This document shows, piece after piece, positions 1 to 11,900 of a stretch of 64,000 nucleotides of DNA. Under the pieces are notes generated by a model. That model saw nothing but the letters and a program-made list of their open reading frames with translations. It did not search any database and was not told where the DNA came from. Position numbers and translations under genes: made by a program. This stretch comes from Telopea speciosissima (taxonomy: Eukaryota > Streptophyta > Magnoliopsida > Proteales > Proteaceae), in the NCBI RefSeq assembly GCF_018873765.1, contig NC_057922.1, forward strand, positions 10,925,563 to 10,989,562. Reading direction: 5' to 3'. Position 1 is the stretch's first letter. Each line of letters opens with the position of its first letter.

Positions 1-1600
1 CAGACCCTCTTGTTGGAAGGTATCCGAAAAAATTGGAGATGGAAAATCTACCTTCATTCTCCTTGATGCTTGAGTTCCTTCCCTTCCTGGGGAAGGATCA
101 GAAGACCAGTTTTAAATGGAAATATCAATTTTGTGGAGGACCTCATTCTTCAAGCGTCTAAACAGTGGAATGTTCACCTGATTTGCTCTTCTTTTGTGAA
201 TAGGGAAGCTCAAGCTATTCTGCAAATCCCTATTCCTATATCTCCTTCAACGGACTCATGGTATTGGGGTCCTTCCAAAAATGGTAAGTTTTCGGTAAAG
301 TTTGCATATTACTTAGCTTTGAATTCTAACATTGTTAGAAATAGATCTGACTGTGCTTCTGCATCAAACTCTTTGTTTTGGAAACAACTTTGGAAATTAG
401 ACATTTTGCCAAAAATGAAACTCTTTTTATGGAGATGTTGTGTTAATGCTTTAGCTGTAAATCATTTACTTTTTATTAGAACCATCACCCATAATGCTAA
501 ATGCCCCATTTGTTAGTCGAATGAGGAATCCATTGTGCATGCTGTATTTCGGTGTTCTTTTGCCTCTTCATGTTGGTTGGCTTCCCCTTTCCGTTTGGAC
601 AAATCTTCCTTTCAAGTTAATGATTTTAAAGATTGGATTTGTTTCTTGTTTGATGAGTACAGGGATGTTCCAGACCAACGCGACTGTTATATCCAATGGT
701 CGTCTCTTCTATGGCAAATCTGGAAAACCCGAAATAAGGTAATATTTAACTGTGAAAATACGAACCTTGCTGCCACCATCAAAGCTTTTAATCATTCTGT
801 GGAAGAAGGTAGACTGGGTACAAACCGATTTCATAATCCTCATTTGCCCGATAAATTTTTTTTTTTTCTTTTTTCGATAAGTTTGAAGAATTAAGCTTGT
901 GATACTACTATACAGTTTATTGATACATTTGCCCGATAATAATCCTTCTTCATACTACTTGTTTTTTTATTTCAGTCTGCCTGTTTCTTCTCCAACTTTT
1001 GTTTTGACTTTCACTGATGGGGCATGGAACAACAAGTCAATGAAAGGTGGAAGGGGAGTAATTCTGTTCGATGGAGTTAAGCGTTTCATTGCGGCTAAAT
1101 GCAAGGCTGGTTCAAGTATCTCAGCAGCGTCTATGGAGGCAGAAAGTGTTCGTGACGCTTTGCTGATAGCTAACAGCCAGGGTTTTTCAAACCTGGTTTT
1201 ATTCTCAGATTGCCAGGCCCTTATCAGCTCTCTTAACGAGATCCCATCCTCCCTTGATTGGGCTGCATTCTCCATTGTGGAGGACATTTTATCTATTTTC
1301 TCAAGTTTTATAAACGTTGAGTTTCGCTTTATCCCTAGATCTTTGAATAAGAAAGTTCACTTCCTTGCAACAGGAGCTTCTAAATTTGTTTTATCTAGAA
1401 CCCGGTGGCTTAATCCATTTTCTTTTCTTGTAAATATGACTTTTCTCAGCGGGAGATCCTCCTCTGCTGATTTTCTTTATTATAAGTTTAGTCTCTTGTC
1501 CAAATATATATATATATATTTTTTTTTTCCATTGCACATGTATGTCCCATGCCATGTCACATGGGGATTTGGAACTTGGGGGGAAAAACCATATTAAAGG
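1..1600 (+). mobile_element. LINE (L1-type, RNase H-bearing) ORF2 3' end, degenerate
   Basis: The 3' part of a plant L1-type LINE ORF2, entering from the left edge. Codons from 70 onward encode the zinc-binding domain that follows reverse transcriptase (FSVKFAYYLAL, LFWKQLWKLDILPKMKLFLWR, then CPIC). The same frame continues after one in-frame TAG at 514-516 (HAVFRCSFASSCW) to about 840. A plant-type RNase H domain follows at about 1000-1400, with the acidic residues in FTDGAWN, SMEAES and LFSDCQAL. A 71-bp insertion at 855-925 shifts the frame between the two blocks. No poly(A) tail is evident after 1600. The element is dead but not ancient, since both domains remain long and open. Family assignment rests on domain order; the exact family is unknown. 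Confidence 0.85.
855..925 (-). mobile_element. Short retroposed insertion inside the LINE
   Basis: A 71-bp segment is bracketed by a perfect 14-bp direct repeat (CATTTGCCCGATAA at 841-854 and 926-939). It begins with an oligo-T tract, which reads as a poly(A) tail on the minus strand. A long target-site duplication plus a tail is the signature of LINE-machinery retroposition. The source RNA is not recognisable. It explains the +1 frame shift of the host LINE. Confidence 0.65.
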
Positions 1601-2507
1601 CTATGAAAGATCAAGTTAAATTTCGTAATCGGAATTGAAGGAAGGGAGAGGGTTCCTACACTGCCTATGTGTAGTTTCGGATAAAATAAAACAGTGAACC
1701 TCTTTTTAAATCTCACAAAAAGAGGAGGGGCATTTATGATATATCACCCTTTCATATGAATAGAGATATACAAAGGGATATGCAATTTCATTTTTGTGCT
1801 AGCATTGTACATAACTCTTTTCCTTGAAAGAATTAGCTGATTCTGATTTTGATTTTAAGAACTCATTCTTTAAATTGGTGATGAATACATTTAGATATAA
1901 TATTTTTATTATTTAATCAATAAAATAATAGAAAATCTTCATGAAATTTAACTCTTATTGCTTGTACAAGACTTTTGAATAAAAATATGTAAAACATAAT
2001 CAAAATATATGTGGAAATGCTTGGTTCTTCTTCTTAATTCTATTTTCTAGGATTTCGGTTGATTCTTGATCAATTCTGATCTATTCCAACTTGTATTGAA
2101 TCAGTATCAATGAACGTTGATTATGTGTTCGATTATGAGTTTTAAAATCTTGAATAGTGTTATGTGCCTTGTGGAGCTCGATCTAGTGTATGGACGCTAG
2201 ATTGAGCTAGTCTAATATGAGATTGGTTAAAGAGCTTGATTTAATGTGTTCCATTAGTTCTGAAGCTTTTGGCATATCAATCAAGTACCTAATATTTGGT
2301 ATCAATGCCAGATACGATGTCACGGGTTCAAGTCCCGAACTGCACCTATTCCAAACAAACTATAAACACAAGAGACTTACCCCCCCCCCCCACATCTTGT
2401 GGACGGTTGGATCATCCTTTGAGTGGTTACCAAGTGGGTAGAGGATTCGGATTCCAAACTCAATGTTTGGTTGGCAGGAATTAGATAGAAAAGAAAATTT
2501 TATTTGC
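1601..2507. other. Intergenic, AT-rich, with a possible tRNA-derived SINE piece
   Basis: No gene is seen. Around 2290-2345 there is a tRNA-like stretch with a good B-box (GGTTCAAGTCC within 2328-2340) and a weak A-box-like TGGTATCAATGCC before it, then a poly-C run at about 2381. It may be a SINE fragment; no cloverleaf or tail could be established. Confidence 0.3.
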
Positions 2508-4044
2508 ATAATTTACACATACCACCCTTGAGGTTTAACGAAAGTATAATTATACCCCCCAGTTTTGGATAATTCTGTGTACCCCTCGAAGTTCACAAAC
2601 GTTAACACATACATCCATTCCGTCAGTTTATGACTAACAACGTTAAAAATATGATGTGAACTAACAAAATTGCCCTTGGGAAAAAAAACTGCAACTCATT
2701 TCCCCAAACCGATTGGGGAAGATGAGTTGCAGATATCCTTGTAGGAACACCATGGAAATCTATTTGGAAGAACATGATGAAGTTATTTGTCGCCCCAGTC
2801 TTACATGCATCTATTGATGCTTGCTGGTGATTGACACCCTTATTCACATCTGATTCTTCATCAATTCATCACCCACGAAACCAATCTTTGTTTTTATGAT
2901 CGAAAAAATTTCTAATTTTCCGGGTTAGCCTTGTTTTTTTGTTTTATATTTTTTTCATCTGTGTTGTTTTATAGATTCAATGTATCTGAAACATGCAAAA
3001 GGAAGGTGATGAGATGATCTTTCTTGGTAATTTCAGGTTCTTGCTTTTCCTGTTTCTCAATTTTAGTTTTTCTTCTAAATTTCTATTGCAATCTGTGATG
3101 AATAATATTTTTTTTGATAAACATCTGTGATGAATAATTGATCTATTGAGGGAACAATGATTCTCAACTATATGACCTTTTATCAAATGAGATTGCAGAT
3201 TTTCTACTTCTTTTTTTGCCCTCCTTTTTCGTTTGGTTTGTTTATGAGAAACTTGGATTCTTACTTTAATGTTTTCCGGTTTCCTCTTATAATTTTAAAG
3301 TTCTGTTGCAATCTATTCTGTATATGACCTTTTATAAACTGAGATTGCAAATTTCTACTTCTTTTTTTGATTGGTTTTGTTTATGAGATTGCAATCTATT
3401 TTGAAAATTGATAAGTCTCTAACGAGGAAACGATGGCTTAAGTATGATCATTTCTCTGTTGAGATTGCAGGTTTTTCATTTTCCTTTTTGGAAACGATGG
3501 CTTAAGCGGCTCTTAGGATCTTCAGATTCATAGAACCAAACAACCCTCATCTTTCCCAATTTCCCCAAAACTTGAAATCCTAAACTCATTTCCTATTATT
3601 TGATATGGTAAACCTCCGATTAGAATCATGAACCTTCTTCAACAACATCTGCACTAACACAAGCTGCCAAAACAGCAAGGAAGGGGTGTCCATCAGGTCG
3701 TTCAAGAATGCAATAAGCGGGTGGTGGTGGTGGTTGTGGCAATGGTGGGTGGTGGTGGTGTAAAAGAAGAAGAAGAAGAAGAGGATACATGTTTATCATG
3801 CCTGAATATCAATAGGAATGGGTTCCCATGAAATCGATGTAGATTTCCATGGTGTTCCCTTAAGAATACCTGCAACTCATCCTCCCCAATCGATTTGGGA
3901 AGATGAGTTGAAGGTGTTTTTTTTACAAAGGTAATTTTGTCAGTTCCCATCACGTTTTTAACATTGTTAGTCATAAACAGGTAGGATGGATGTATCACTA
4001 TGTATGTGTTTCGTTAAACCTCAGGGGTGGTATGTGTAAATTAT
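2508..4044. mobile_element. Mutator-like / fold-back DNA element with long TIRs (family A)
   Basis: Terminal inverted repeats are plain: ATAATTTACACATACCACCC at the left and its complement at 4025-4044. Complementarity continues inward for roughly 200 bp per arm, including the paired ACTCATCTTCCC-type segments near 2690-2740 and 3875-3910. The 1.5-kb body has no transposase and no convincing ORF. A microsatellite (GGT/GAA) lies at 3720-3782. Long TIRs suit a non-autonomous Mutator-like or fold-back element. I could not find a clear target-site duplication in the T-rich flanks. Confidence 0.7.
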
Positions 4045-4062
4045 CTTTTTTATTTTTTAAAT

Positions 4063-4088
4063 TGAGAGAGAGAGAGAGAGAGAGAGAG
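4063..4088. repeat. (GA)n microsatellite
   Basis: About 13 GA units lie between the two Mutator-like elements. Confidence 0.9.
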
Positions 4089-4160
4089 TCATAAATAAAT
4101 CATGATGATAAAAAAAATCATGATTATATTTCCAAGATAGCTGGACAGTTTATAAAAAAA

Positions 4161-5629
4161 AGGGCAAATTTCACGGACATCCCCTCTAAGTATTCAATAT
4201 GTGATGAACTTGCCAAACTTCGACATAATGGCAACCTTCCCCCCTGACGTTAAACAGGGTTAGGACCCAAAGGTGAAATACCCATTTTACCCCTTAGTTA
4301 TTAAAATAAAAAAACTGTATATGTGAACTGGATGCTTGCGCGACCATCACCTCCGGCTCCGGCTCGGGCTCCGGCAATTATTATCAGCGGCATCTCCCTA
4401 TCCTTTCCTTCTCCGTCTCCGAGTTTTGCTGGGTCGCCATTAAATTGAACAATCTGGGTTTCTTCTTCTTTGATCGGAGATTGACGACAAGGGAACTCGT
4501 GGCCTAAAACAAAGCTTCTCTGATGAAATTTACTGCTATTCCAACATCAATACTTTTGGTCATTGGAGTGTCGCAGTCGATTACGGATCCATTATACTCG
4601 ATCATACCACTGCTGGTTTCTTGGTTCTCCTCAACGATCGTAGTCGATGGAGAGACTTTGAACATATCAAATGTTACAGATGAGACTGGGAAATCTGGAT
4701 TCATCGAAAGCTCGAGGACCTGAGTTGAAACAAGGACTAATCAGAGAAACGAAAGAATTGGTAGATAAAAAGAGAAACTGTGTTGAGAAAGTCACATCCG
4801 AGAGTTGTTTGCTTTGATCAATAGAGGAGTTCACCAATACGTAATTAGAATCGTTCGAACTAGAAATCGATTTTCGACGAGATATATCTTCTGGAATAGC
4901 TGCAAACGCAGAGTCCAAGCATTTCTTAGAGATCTGCTCAGAGCAAAAAGGAATTGTTGAGGATAAAAGTGAAAAAAATATGAAAACGAACAGATTTGAA
5001 GGTCAGTCCACCCAGATTGGCGTTGATTGCCTGGAGAAGATCCCTGTTCTCGCTTCTTCCTCCTTCAGCCCAGTGAGTCCCAAAGAACAGGTAATATTTT
5101 AATAATAAAAATTCCTGAAATCAGGTTGGGCGATAGTTACAGGTTCAGATTTGGGTATAGTGAGTTACATCACAGCAGGATTGGGTTTAGGGCTTGAGAA
5201 ACAAGGGCTAGGGTTGCATAAGGTGGAGGGTTTCACACCCAAAATCTCAGGCTTAAAGGGGCTGAAATGGTGGATCCACAGGTCGTCTTCTTAGACCCAA
5301 GGGTATCGCCAAACAACAACAGTAACGGTAAGAAATTTCAACAATTAAGAATAGGAATTCCGGTAAGAAGATCAACAACACAAAGAAAAAGCATAGCAGA
5401 AGATTAGAAGAGAGGGAACAGACCTGGAAGAAAATCGATGTTGTGTTTGTGTTTTACCCTTAAAGGTATTATGGGAAGTTCACCCTGTGGTGAGGGTAAC
5501 TTCGCCATTATAGAAAAATTAACATTGACTTAACTGTAGAGACCTAACGGAATGGACTAAATTGAAATAAAATCATAAAGTAAAGGGTAGTCTGTGATAT
5601 TTTTTCAAAGTTTGGTGAAAATTTGCCCT
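4161..5629. mobile_element. Mutator-like element (family B), candidate Pack-MULE
   Basis: The ends are inverted repeats: AGGGCAAATTTCACGG at the left and GGTGAAAATTTGCCCT at 5614-5629. The flanks are oligo-A, so a 9-bp target duplication would be hard to see. There is no transposase. On the minus strand the interior looks exon-like: an open segment near 4918-4790 ending in an AG/GT-like context, a 58-bp intron-like pyrimidine-rich stretch ending CAG near 4733-4722, then an open segment to a stop at 4504 (MNPDFPVSSVTFDMFKVSPS). Such structure suggests captured host-gene exons, but I do not recognise the source gene. Confidence 0.6.
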
Positions 5630-5951
5630 AAAAAAATTGAATTTTTTATTATCGGAACAAAACAAATTTCATGGCAAAGTTAGAGGCTGGGATGATTCCT
5701 GTTTAAGCCCATTTAAAGGGGGCGAGCAAAAGTGGGCTGGTTTCTGTTGAAGCCCATTGAAACTGCAACCAAACTGTTTCTTCAAGCTTCTACTTCTTAC
5801 AATAATATGTTCGGCAATTTCTACCGTTGGTTCGCCATTGGATAGACTTGCATATAATTAAGGACTTCATTTTCCAATTGGATTTTTTTACTCATAGAGA
5901 TTGCTGCTGGAAAGGAGTGGTGAAGGCGGAGACACAGAGAGAGGGAGAGAT
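5630..5951 (+). promoter_or_regulatory. OS-9 upstream region and 5' UTR
   Basis: The short gap between the Mutator-like element and the OS-9 start. It must hold the promoter and 5' UTR. A GA-rich leader (5910-5951) precedes the ATG. I see no certain TATA box. Confidence 0.4.
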
Positions 5952-8900
5952 ATGAGGTCATCGTTGTTAACTATACTTCTTTTGATTAATCTCCTGAACC
6001 ATGTATTAGCTGATCAGATCTTGGCAGCTCATGCAGGTATCCGATTAATCAATCTCCTCGTTGTTTATCTATCTAGAATCGTTACAATTTTCTTGAAGTT
6101 TTCAACTTTTTCTTTTGTTTGATAAAAAAACATTGGTCAATTTCTTTTGGTAATTCGAGCGTAATCTTATATGAAGTTTTTTTCCCATATTGGTTCCAGT
6201 TTGTCTGGTTAGGAATTATTATTTAACGTACCAGGGAGCTCTAGGATTGTGGATTTTTTTTTCTCAGTTTTTTCTGAATTTTTCGTTTTATGGTTTCCGT
6301 TCAATATATATGAGTTGAGGTGGGTCCTTTAGCTGAATTTTATTAGTTCATCAGAACTCAAACGTTACAGAGACTTGATTTTTAACTGATTAGCTGAATG
6401 CACATTGGATGTTGTTGGTTTTCTGCGATTATGAGTAGTTGTATTTTTTCCCCTCTTGCTGTCGATATATAAGACCTAAAAGTTCCCCCTTTGTTCTTTT
6501 TGTAGAAGGAACCTTAATTAGGTTTAGAATGGCGAGTAGGGTTATGCAGGCTATGTGAAATCATATAATCCCTTAATTTGTCTCCATCATCATTTGGCGG
6601 CACAATTGTTTTCGCAGCATTCAACTGTTATTCTTGTTATTAGCTTACTGATGATCTTGCTTACAGCTGTATCCATGGAAAACTCTTAGTGCTTGCTAAG
6701 TAGAATGTCTATCGATTCTCCTCTCTATTTCGCATGCTAACTCTTCAACAGCAGGTGGGACATTTGGTCGCAGCTCTCATGAGCCAAAATACAAGATAGA
6801 ATTCCATTCTGATGAGTCACCTTTCCACCCTGTAAGCGAACTTCAGAGATTTTCACATATTATTTGGTGCTAAATCATATGTTTCATACTTATGCATTCA
6901 GTTCATTTCTGTGAATAGTAGTGCTCGGTCTGTTATGGTGTTAGAAGAAGTTTGCACAGATGCTTAGATGCGATTTCTTAAATTTTGATGACCGAACCAT
7001 CGATTGCTTATGGTCTTTTTGTTAACAACAGTAGTGACTTTGGAAGTGAAATTGGGACGTACCCTTGTCTGCACTGTTGGGTTCCTCTCTTACTCTTTCA
7101 CTTCCTTCAAATAAAACCCATTTTTGAAGGAGGGGAGAGGGGGGGGGGGAGACTTAAGTGTGCTATTACTTTATCCTATATATGACAATGTTGTAGCATG
7201 TAAACATATGAAGAATTAATATTTTACAATTATTATATTAACCTATGTATGGCACTGATGTTGGAGCATGAAAAATTATGCAAGTCAAGATTCTCTATGG
7301 TTCATTGAAAGGATTATACTTAAATGATACCCATAAGTTTCCGGAGAAGGTTTTGTACTTTAGACCCTTTCACTTTCCAAATCTAGCATGTTTCCGAAAA
7401 TAGCATGTGTTTCTCGACTTTCCTCTTTTTGCAAGGAATTGGTTTGTTGGAGTTCAATGGTCTTGGTCTCTAGGGCCTTTACAGCATTTGATATAGCCAT
7501 CCTTTGTAAACTTCCTATCAGAGTCCTTTCATTTTTTTAACTTTCATTTTTGAAGCTCTTGTTTTGACCACCCATAAGGCATACTGAGTTTTTAGATAAG
7601 TGAAGTATTAGACTATTAAACATCAAAACTTCAGTTGCAATCACTTTAATTTGCTCTGCTTTAATGCTAATTTATTGAAGTCGCTTACAGTTCTACTAAT
7701 ATGGTAAGGTTTTGTTGTTGGTGCTTTGGCCCTTGAGAGGCAACGTTATCTATAATGACAGAATATTGTGGGGGTGGGGGGGGGGGGGGGAACTTGGTTT
7801 TGCAGGATGAAGATCAGGAATCATTGATGATGTCCAATAAAGAGGGACAGAAATATTTGTGTTTCTTGCCAAAGGTTGAGAAACCCAAAATTGGGAAGCC
7901 AGTCACTCAACAAAACACTAGCAATGTGATTGTGGAAACAGAGAGACGGTTGAAGTTGAAGACTCCAGATGAGCTACTTGAAGTGCTAAAGGGTGAATGC
8001 CTCGTTAGGGTGAGGATCTATCACTTATATCTGTCTTAGCTAAGTTTGTTGTTTTCGAATAGGCTTTTATCATGAGCATAAGTATTGCCAAGGAATTAAT
8101 GGCTTCATTTCATGCAATAATTCAAATATGTATTCGGTAGGGCTGTCAATAGGTCGAATGTTATCCATCTGCGTATTTCGATTTGGCTTGTTCAAGTTGG
8201 ATAGTGGCATCTAACCCAATTAGAGCATATTTGAATAATTATTGGGTCTGGTATCAACAACAACAACAACTCAGCCTTGTCCCAACTAAATGGGTCTGCT
8301 ATCCTTGAATATATTTAAATTACATATGTGACATTGCACGCTTAAGCTTTTAGAAGTCATTTCAAAAGTAAATAAGTTTATTGGTATTGAAAATTTGTGA
8401 GTTTATTTTTAATTCACACGTTTAATTTTTCCTAGTTATTACATCATATTCTCCACTAATCGTAGCGGAGATGAGGATGTTGAGATGGATGTTTGTGGGA
8501 AAACTAGGAAGGATAAAGTAAGGTATGACCATGTTAGAACTGGGTTGGAGTAGCTCCAATCCATGATAAGCTTAAGGTGGCATGGCCATGTTCAATGGAG
8601 GCCTTCAGATGCCCTAGTACGGAGGAGTGACTTGATTCAGATTGAGGGAGCCAAAAGAGCCAGGGGTAGGCCTAAAATAACCATAGCGGAAATCATGAGG
8701 AAAGAAATGCTTAGCTTAAGCCTTGTATCATGTATGACTTCGAATAGACTTAATTGGAGAGCAAGGATCCATGTGGCCGACCCCATTTAGTTGGGATAAG
8801 GCTATGTTGTTGGATTATTTAATTTAGTATGATATTTGATATTCAAATAATTAGTCTGGATATGGATCAGGCATTAAGCAGCTATCAGATATTTAAATGA

Positions 8901-11900
8901 ATGTTGGATATCCAGTTAAATAATCAGGTTGGCTATAGGATAAACCACTATTTCACCTGGTTACAGCCCTAGAAATTGGAAAAATATTTTTTCATTGTAT
9001 TTTTTTGTGGGGAGAGGGATAGGCACCGCCTGCATGTGGTAAGCAAGTGGGTGGCACCAATGGGAGCGCGGGACGGGGCATCATATAGGAGGGGCAGGGA
9101 GTCATTTCAAAGAGGGGACAGAGAGAGATAGACACAGTGGGTGCTAGCTTGCGGCATGCAGACGTTGAGCTTTTTCCCTTTTTTATTTTGAGAAAAGTAA
9201 CGAAATTGTATTAGTCATGAGCAAAAAGCAACCAATACACTCAGGATGTTGAACACTTCCTATTGGTCCATATTCAGATCCTAAACCTCTCCCCTAGAAA
9301 ACTTTACCCTCATCCCCTCTTTACAATATCACAAACCCAAAAACAAAAGCAAAATTCATCCTACCCAGTTCCAAAATCAACCCACTTTTCCCATAAATGC
9401 ATTTACATAAACATTGTTCTTCATTCACTATCAAAATTTAATAGCTTTATCTTTCTTCTTTTGCAGCATGAGGGTTGGTGGTCTTATGAATTTTGTTATC
9501 AAAAAAAGTTGCGGCAATTTCATTTGGAGGATGAGAAGGTAGTTTCTTAATTGCCTTCCTAATTGTTCACTCAATGAGTTATCACGAGGCCATCCTTTCT
9601 GCCACTGAAATTTTGATCGAAGTTTTTTCTCTCTAATATTTCGAGCTACTCCATAATTTCTAGAGCATGTGTCCTGATTTATTTTGGTGCCATAACAAGA
9701 ACTAGTCTTTTGAATGCACACAAATTGCATAACCTATGTTTTGTGAATGCACACAATTATAGATTGTGTACTTGTTGTATATGCTAATACGTGCATGTAT
9801 GAATAAACAGTTAATGATGTAGACAATATTCATTGGCTGCATGCTCATCCTTGTATACATACTAAACATAAGCAAGAGAAATTTTTTGGCAACTGGCATA
9901 TCATTAAAGACAGTTTGAATAAAAGTAAGAAACATGGATATCTAATAAAAGCTATTCAGGAACAAGGGATTAGACAATGGGTTCCTAAGCACATAAGGAC
10001 TTAGGGTTCAGTAAACCAAGAAGAAACCTGAATCGCAGATAAAGGAACAAACTAGAGTTCAAGAGAAATCAAATAACAGAAATAAAGCGAGTCTGATTGG
10101 GCCTGAATTCTGATAGAGTGTTCAGTATGCTTAGGAGAATAACTTAGTAGGATATGATGGCAATCCAATGGCCAGATCACCAGCTATTGCGGAATCCTGT
10201 TGGAAGTAGGACAGCTCGAACTAGAAATCGATGGCAGAATTTAGAGGATTCTGAATAGCAACAAATGAAGAATAATGGATAAAATAGCAACAGAGACTCA
10301 GCAATAGCAGTCGAACAATAATCTGAAGCTAAGACTTGAAATCAGAAACCAAAACTGAAGTTTTAAGAAATTACATTAGTCAGAAACTTTGAAATCGATG
10401 GAAATAGGGAATTTTGAAAACAAAAATTAAGTGGAACCTAGGACTTGCATTAGAGCGGAGAACTAAATAAGAAAGGCAGAAACTTGTAAAACAGAATAGT
10501 ATTTTTAACCTAACAAACAGAACTAAAAAAGATTGAAGAAACTGATATGCGTAGGATAGGAAAAGTAAGGATCTGATGTGTGTAGTCGATAGAAGAAGAA
10601 GATAGAAGGGAAGAAAGATATGCAACTCAGGAATCCCACCTGAATTTCTGACCTGGAGTCCCACCAAGCTTTGCTTGGAATCCCACCAAGGCTTCACTGT
10701 ATCTCACAGCAAACAGAGCTCTGAATCACACACAACCAAAGGGCTGAAAGCCAATTCCATTCATCAAAATTGTGGGGGAGGGATAAACCCCTTACATGAT
10801 TATATAGCCTTGTGTAAGGATGATTCAGACTGGTCTTAGAAATGTTTAGAGCCAATCAGAACCTTTCCTAGACAAAACATGAAAAGAAATTAGTTAAAAA
10901 CAAAGTAGGAAAGCTTCTCCTAACCACAAGTAATGGGAGAAGTCTAGACTGACTAGGCCTCTTGGAAAACTGACTCCAAACAGGCCTGGAATTTATAACA
11001 AACATTCCAACCTTTACAAAGAAAGTAGGAAACTTATTAATAATAAATTAGGAAAAGAAACGGCCTAGATAGACCCCACGAATCTGGTTTTGAGAGAACC
11101 AGAAAATCTCCAATCCAAAAACTGATTAAATGATGAACCCCAGGCCAGTTTTTGGAGCTGGTCTTCTTCCTCGATTGAATTTATGTTGATACCAGGATCT
11201 GCATCATTAGATCTCAATGGGTCATTTTTCTTATCCTCAACCCAAGAAAAATGATAAGAGCATGACTCAAGTGGGCTTTCATGCCTCATTTCACGAAGAA
11301 ACTCATGTGGCTATGTTAAATTGTATTCCATTCCATATGCCTTCACTCAATATCCCTTTGTTGTCAACTGACTTTGGAAATATATAAATTCTAATCTTAC
11401 CATGTTTTGTGATCTTGAATATATTCAGTAATCTCTAACTACATTGTGTGTGTGTGTAAACTAAGCCTTTGTCCAGTATGTTTCATAGTATTTCACATTT
11501 TCATTTTTGTTTTTTCTACTTTCAAGTTGATCTAATTGAACATGGTTTTGGCAACTAATGGTAAGCCTGTCTAAAAAGATTTCATCTGAGAACAGAAAAT
11601 TACAACAACACAATTTCAGCCATATCCCAACTAAATGGGGGTTGGCTACATGGATCCTTCCCCTCCCCCCCCCCCCCTCCCCTTTTATATTTTTATTTCA
11701 TTTATCCAAAGAAGGGAAACGAAAGAAAAACTAAAAGTTTGATTTTAGTTCTGGTTAACACCTTGTTATGGCTTTATTTTTTTGATGAGTGATATAGCTT
11801 GGTTTGGGCTACGAGACTCATAGTTGTATGCCATAAAACAGTTATGCTTCACAACATGCAAAAAATTCATTTTATCAAGACTCTTTGGCAAGGAAACCAT

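Larger units (their letters stand above)
8138..8971. mobile_element. hAT-like TIR element (TAGGG family) in OS-9 intron 3
   Basis: It starts TAGGGCTGTCAATAGG and ends GGTTACAGCCCTA, matching inverted ends. The interior is the ATCCGAATxx-type AT-rich sequence shared with copies elsewhere in the window. The flanking 8-mers (GTATTCGG, GAAATTGG) agree at only 5 positions, so this is an old insertion. It contains RTE-type LINE debris. Confidence 0.55.

Noticed and set aside
2290-2345. Functional tRNA gene
   Set aside because: A good B-box but no cloverleaf pairing or acceptor stem; at best SINE debris.
3720-3782. CRISPR-like array or regulatory repeat
   Set aside because: Simple GGT and GAA microsatellites inside a DNA element; no spacers.
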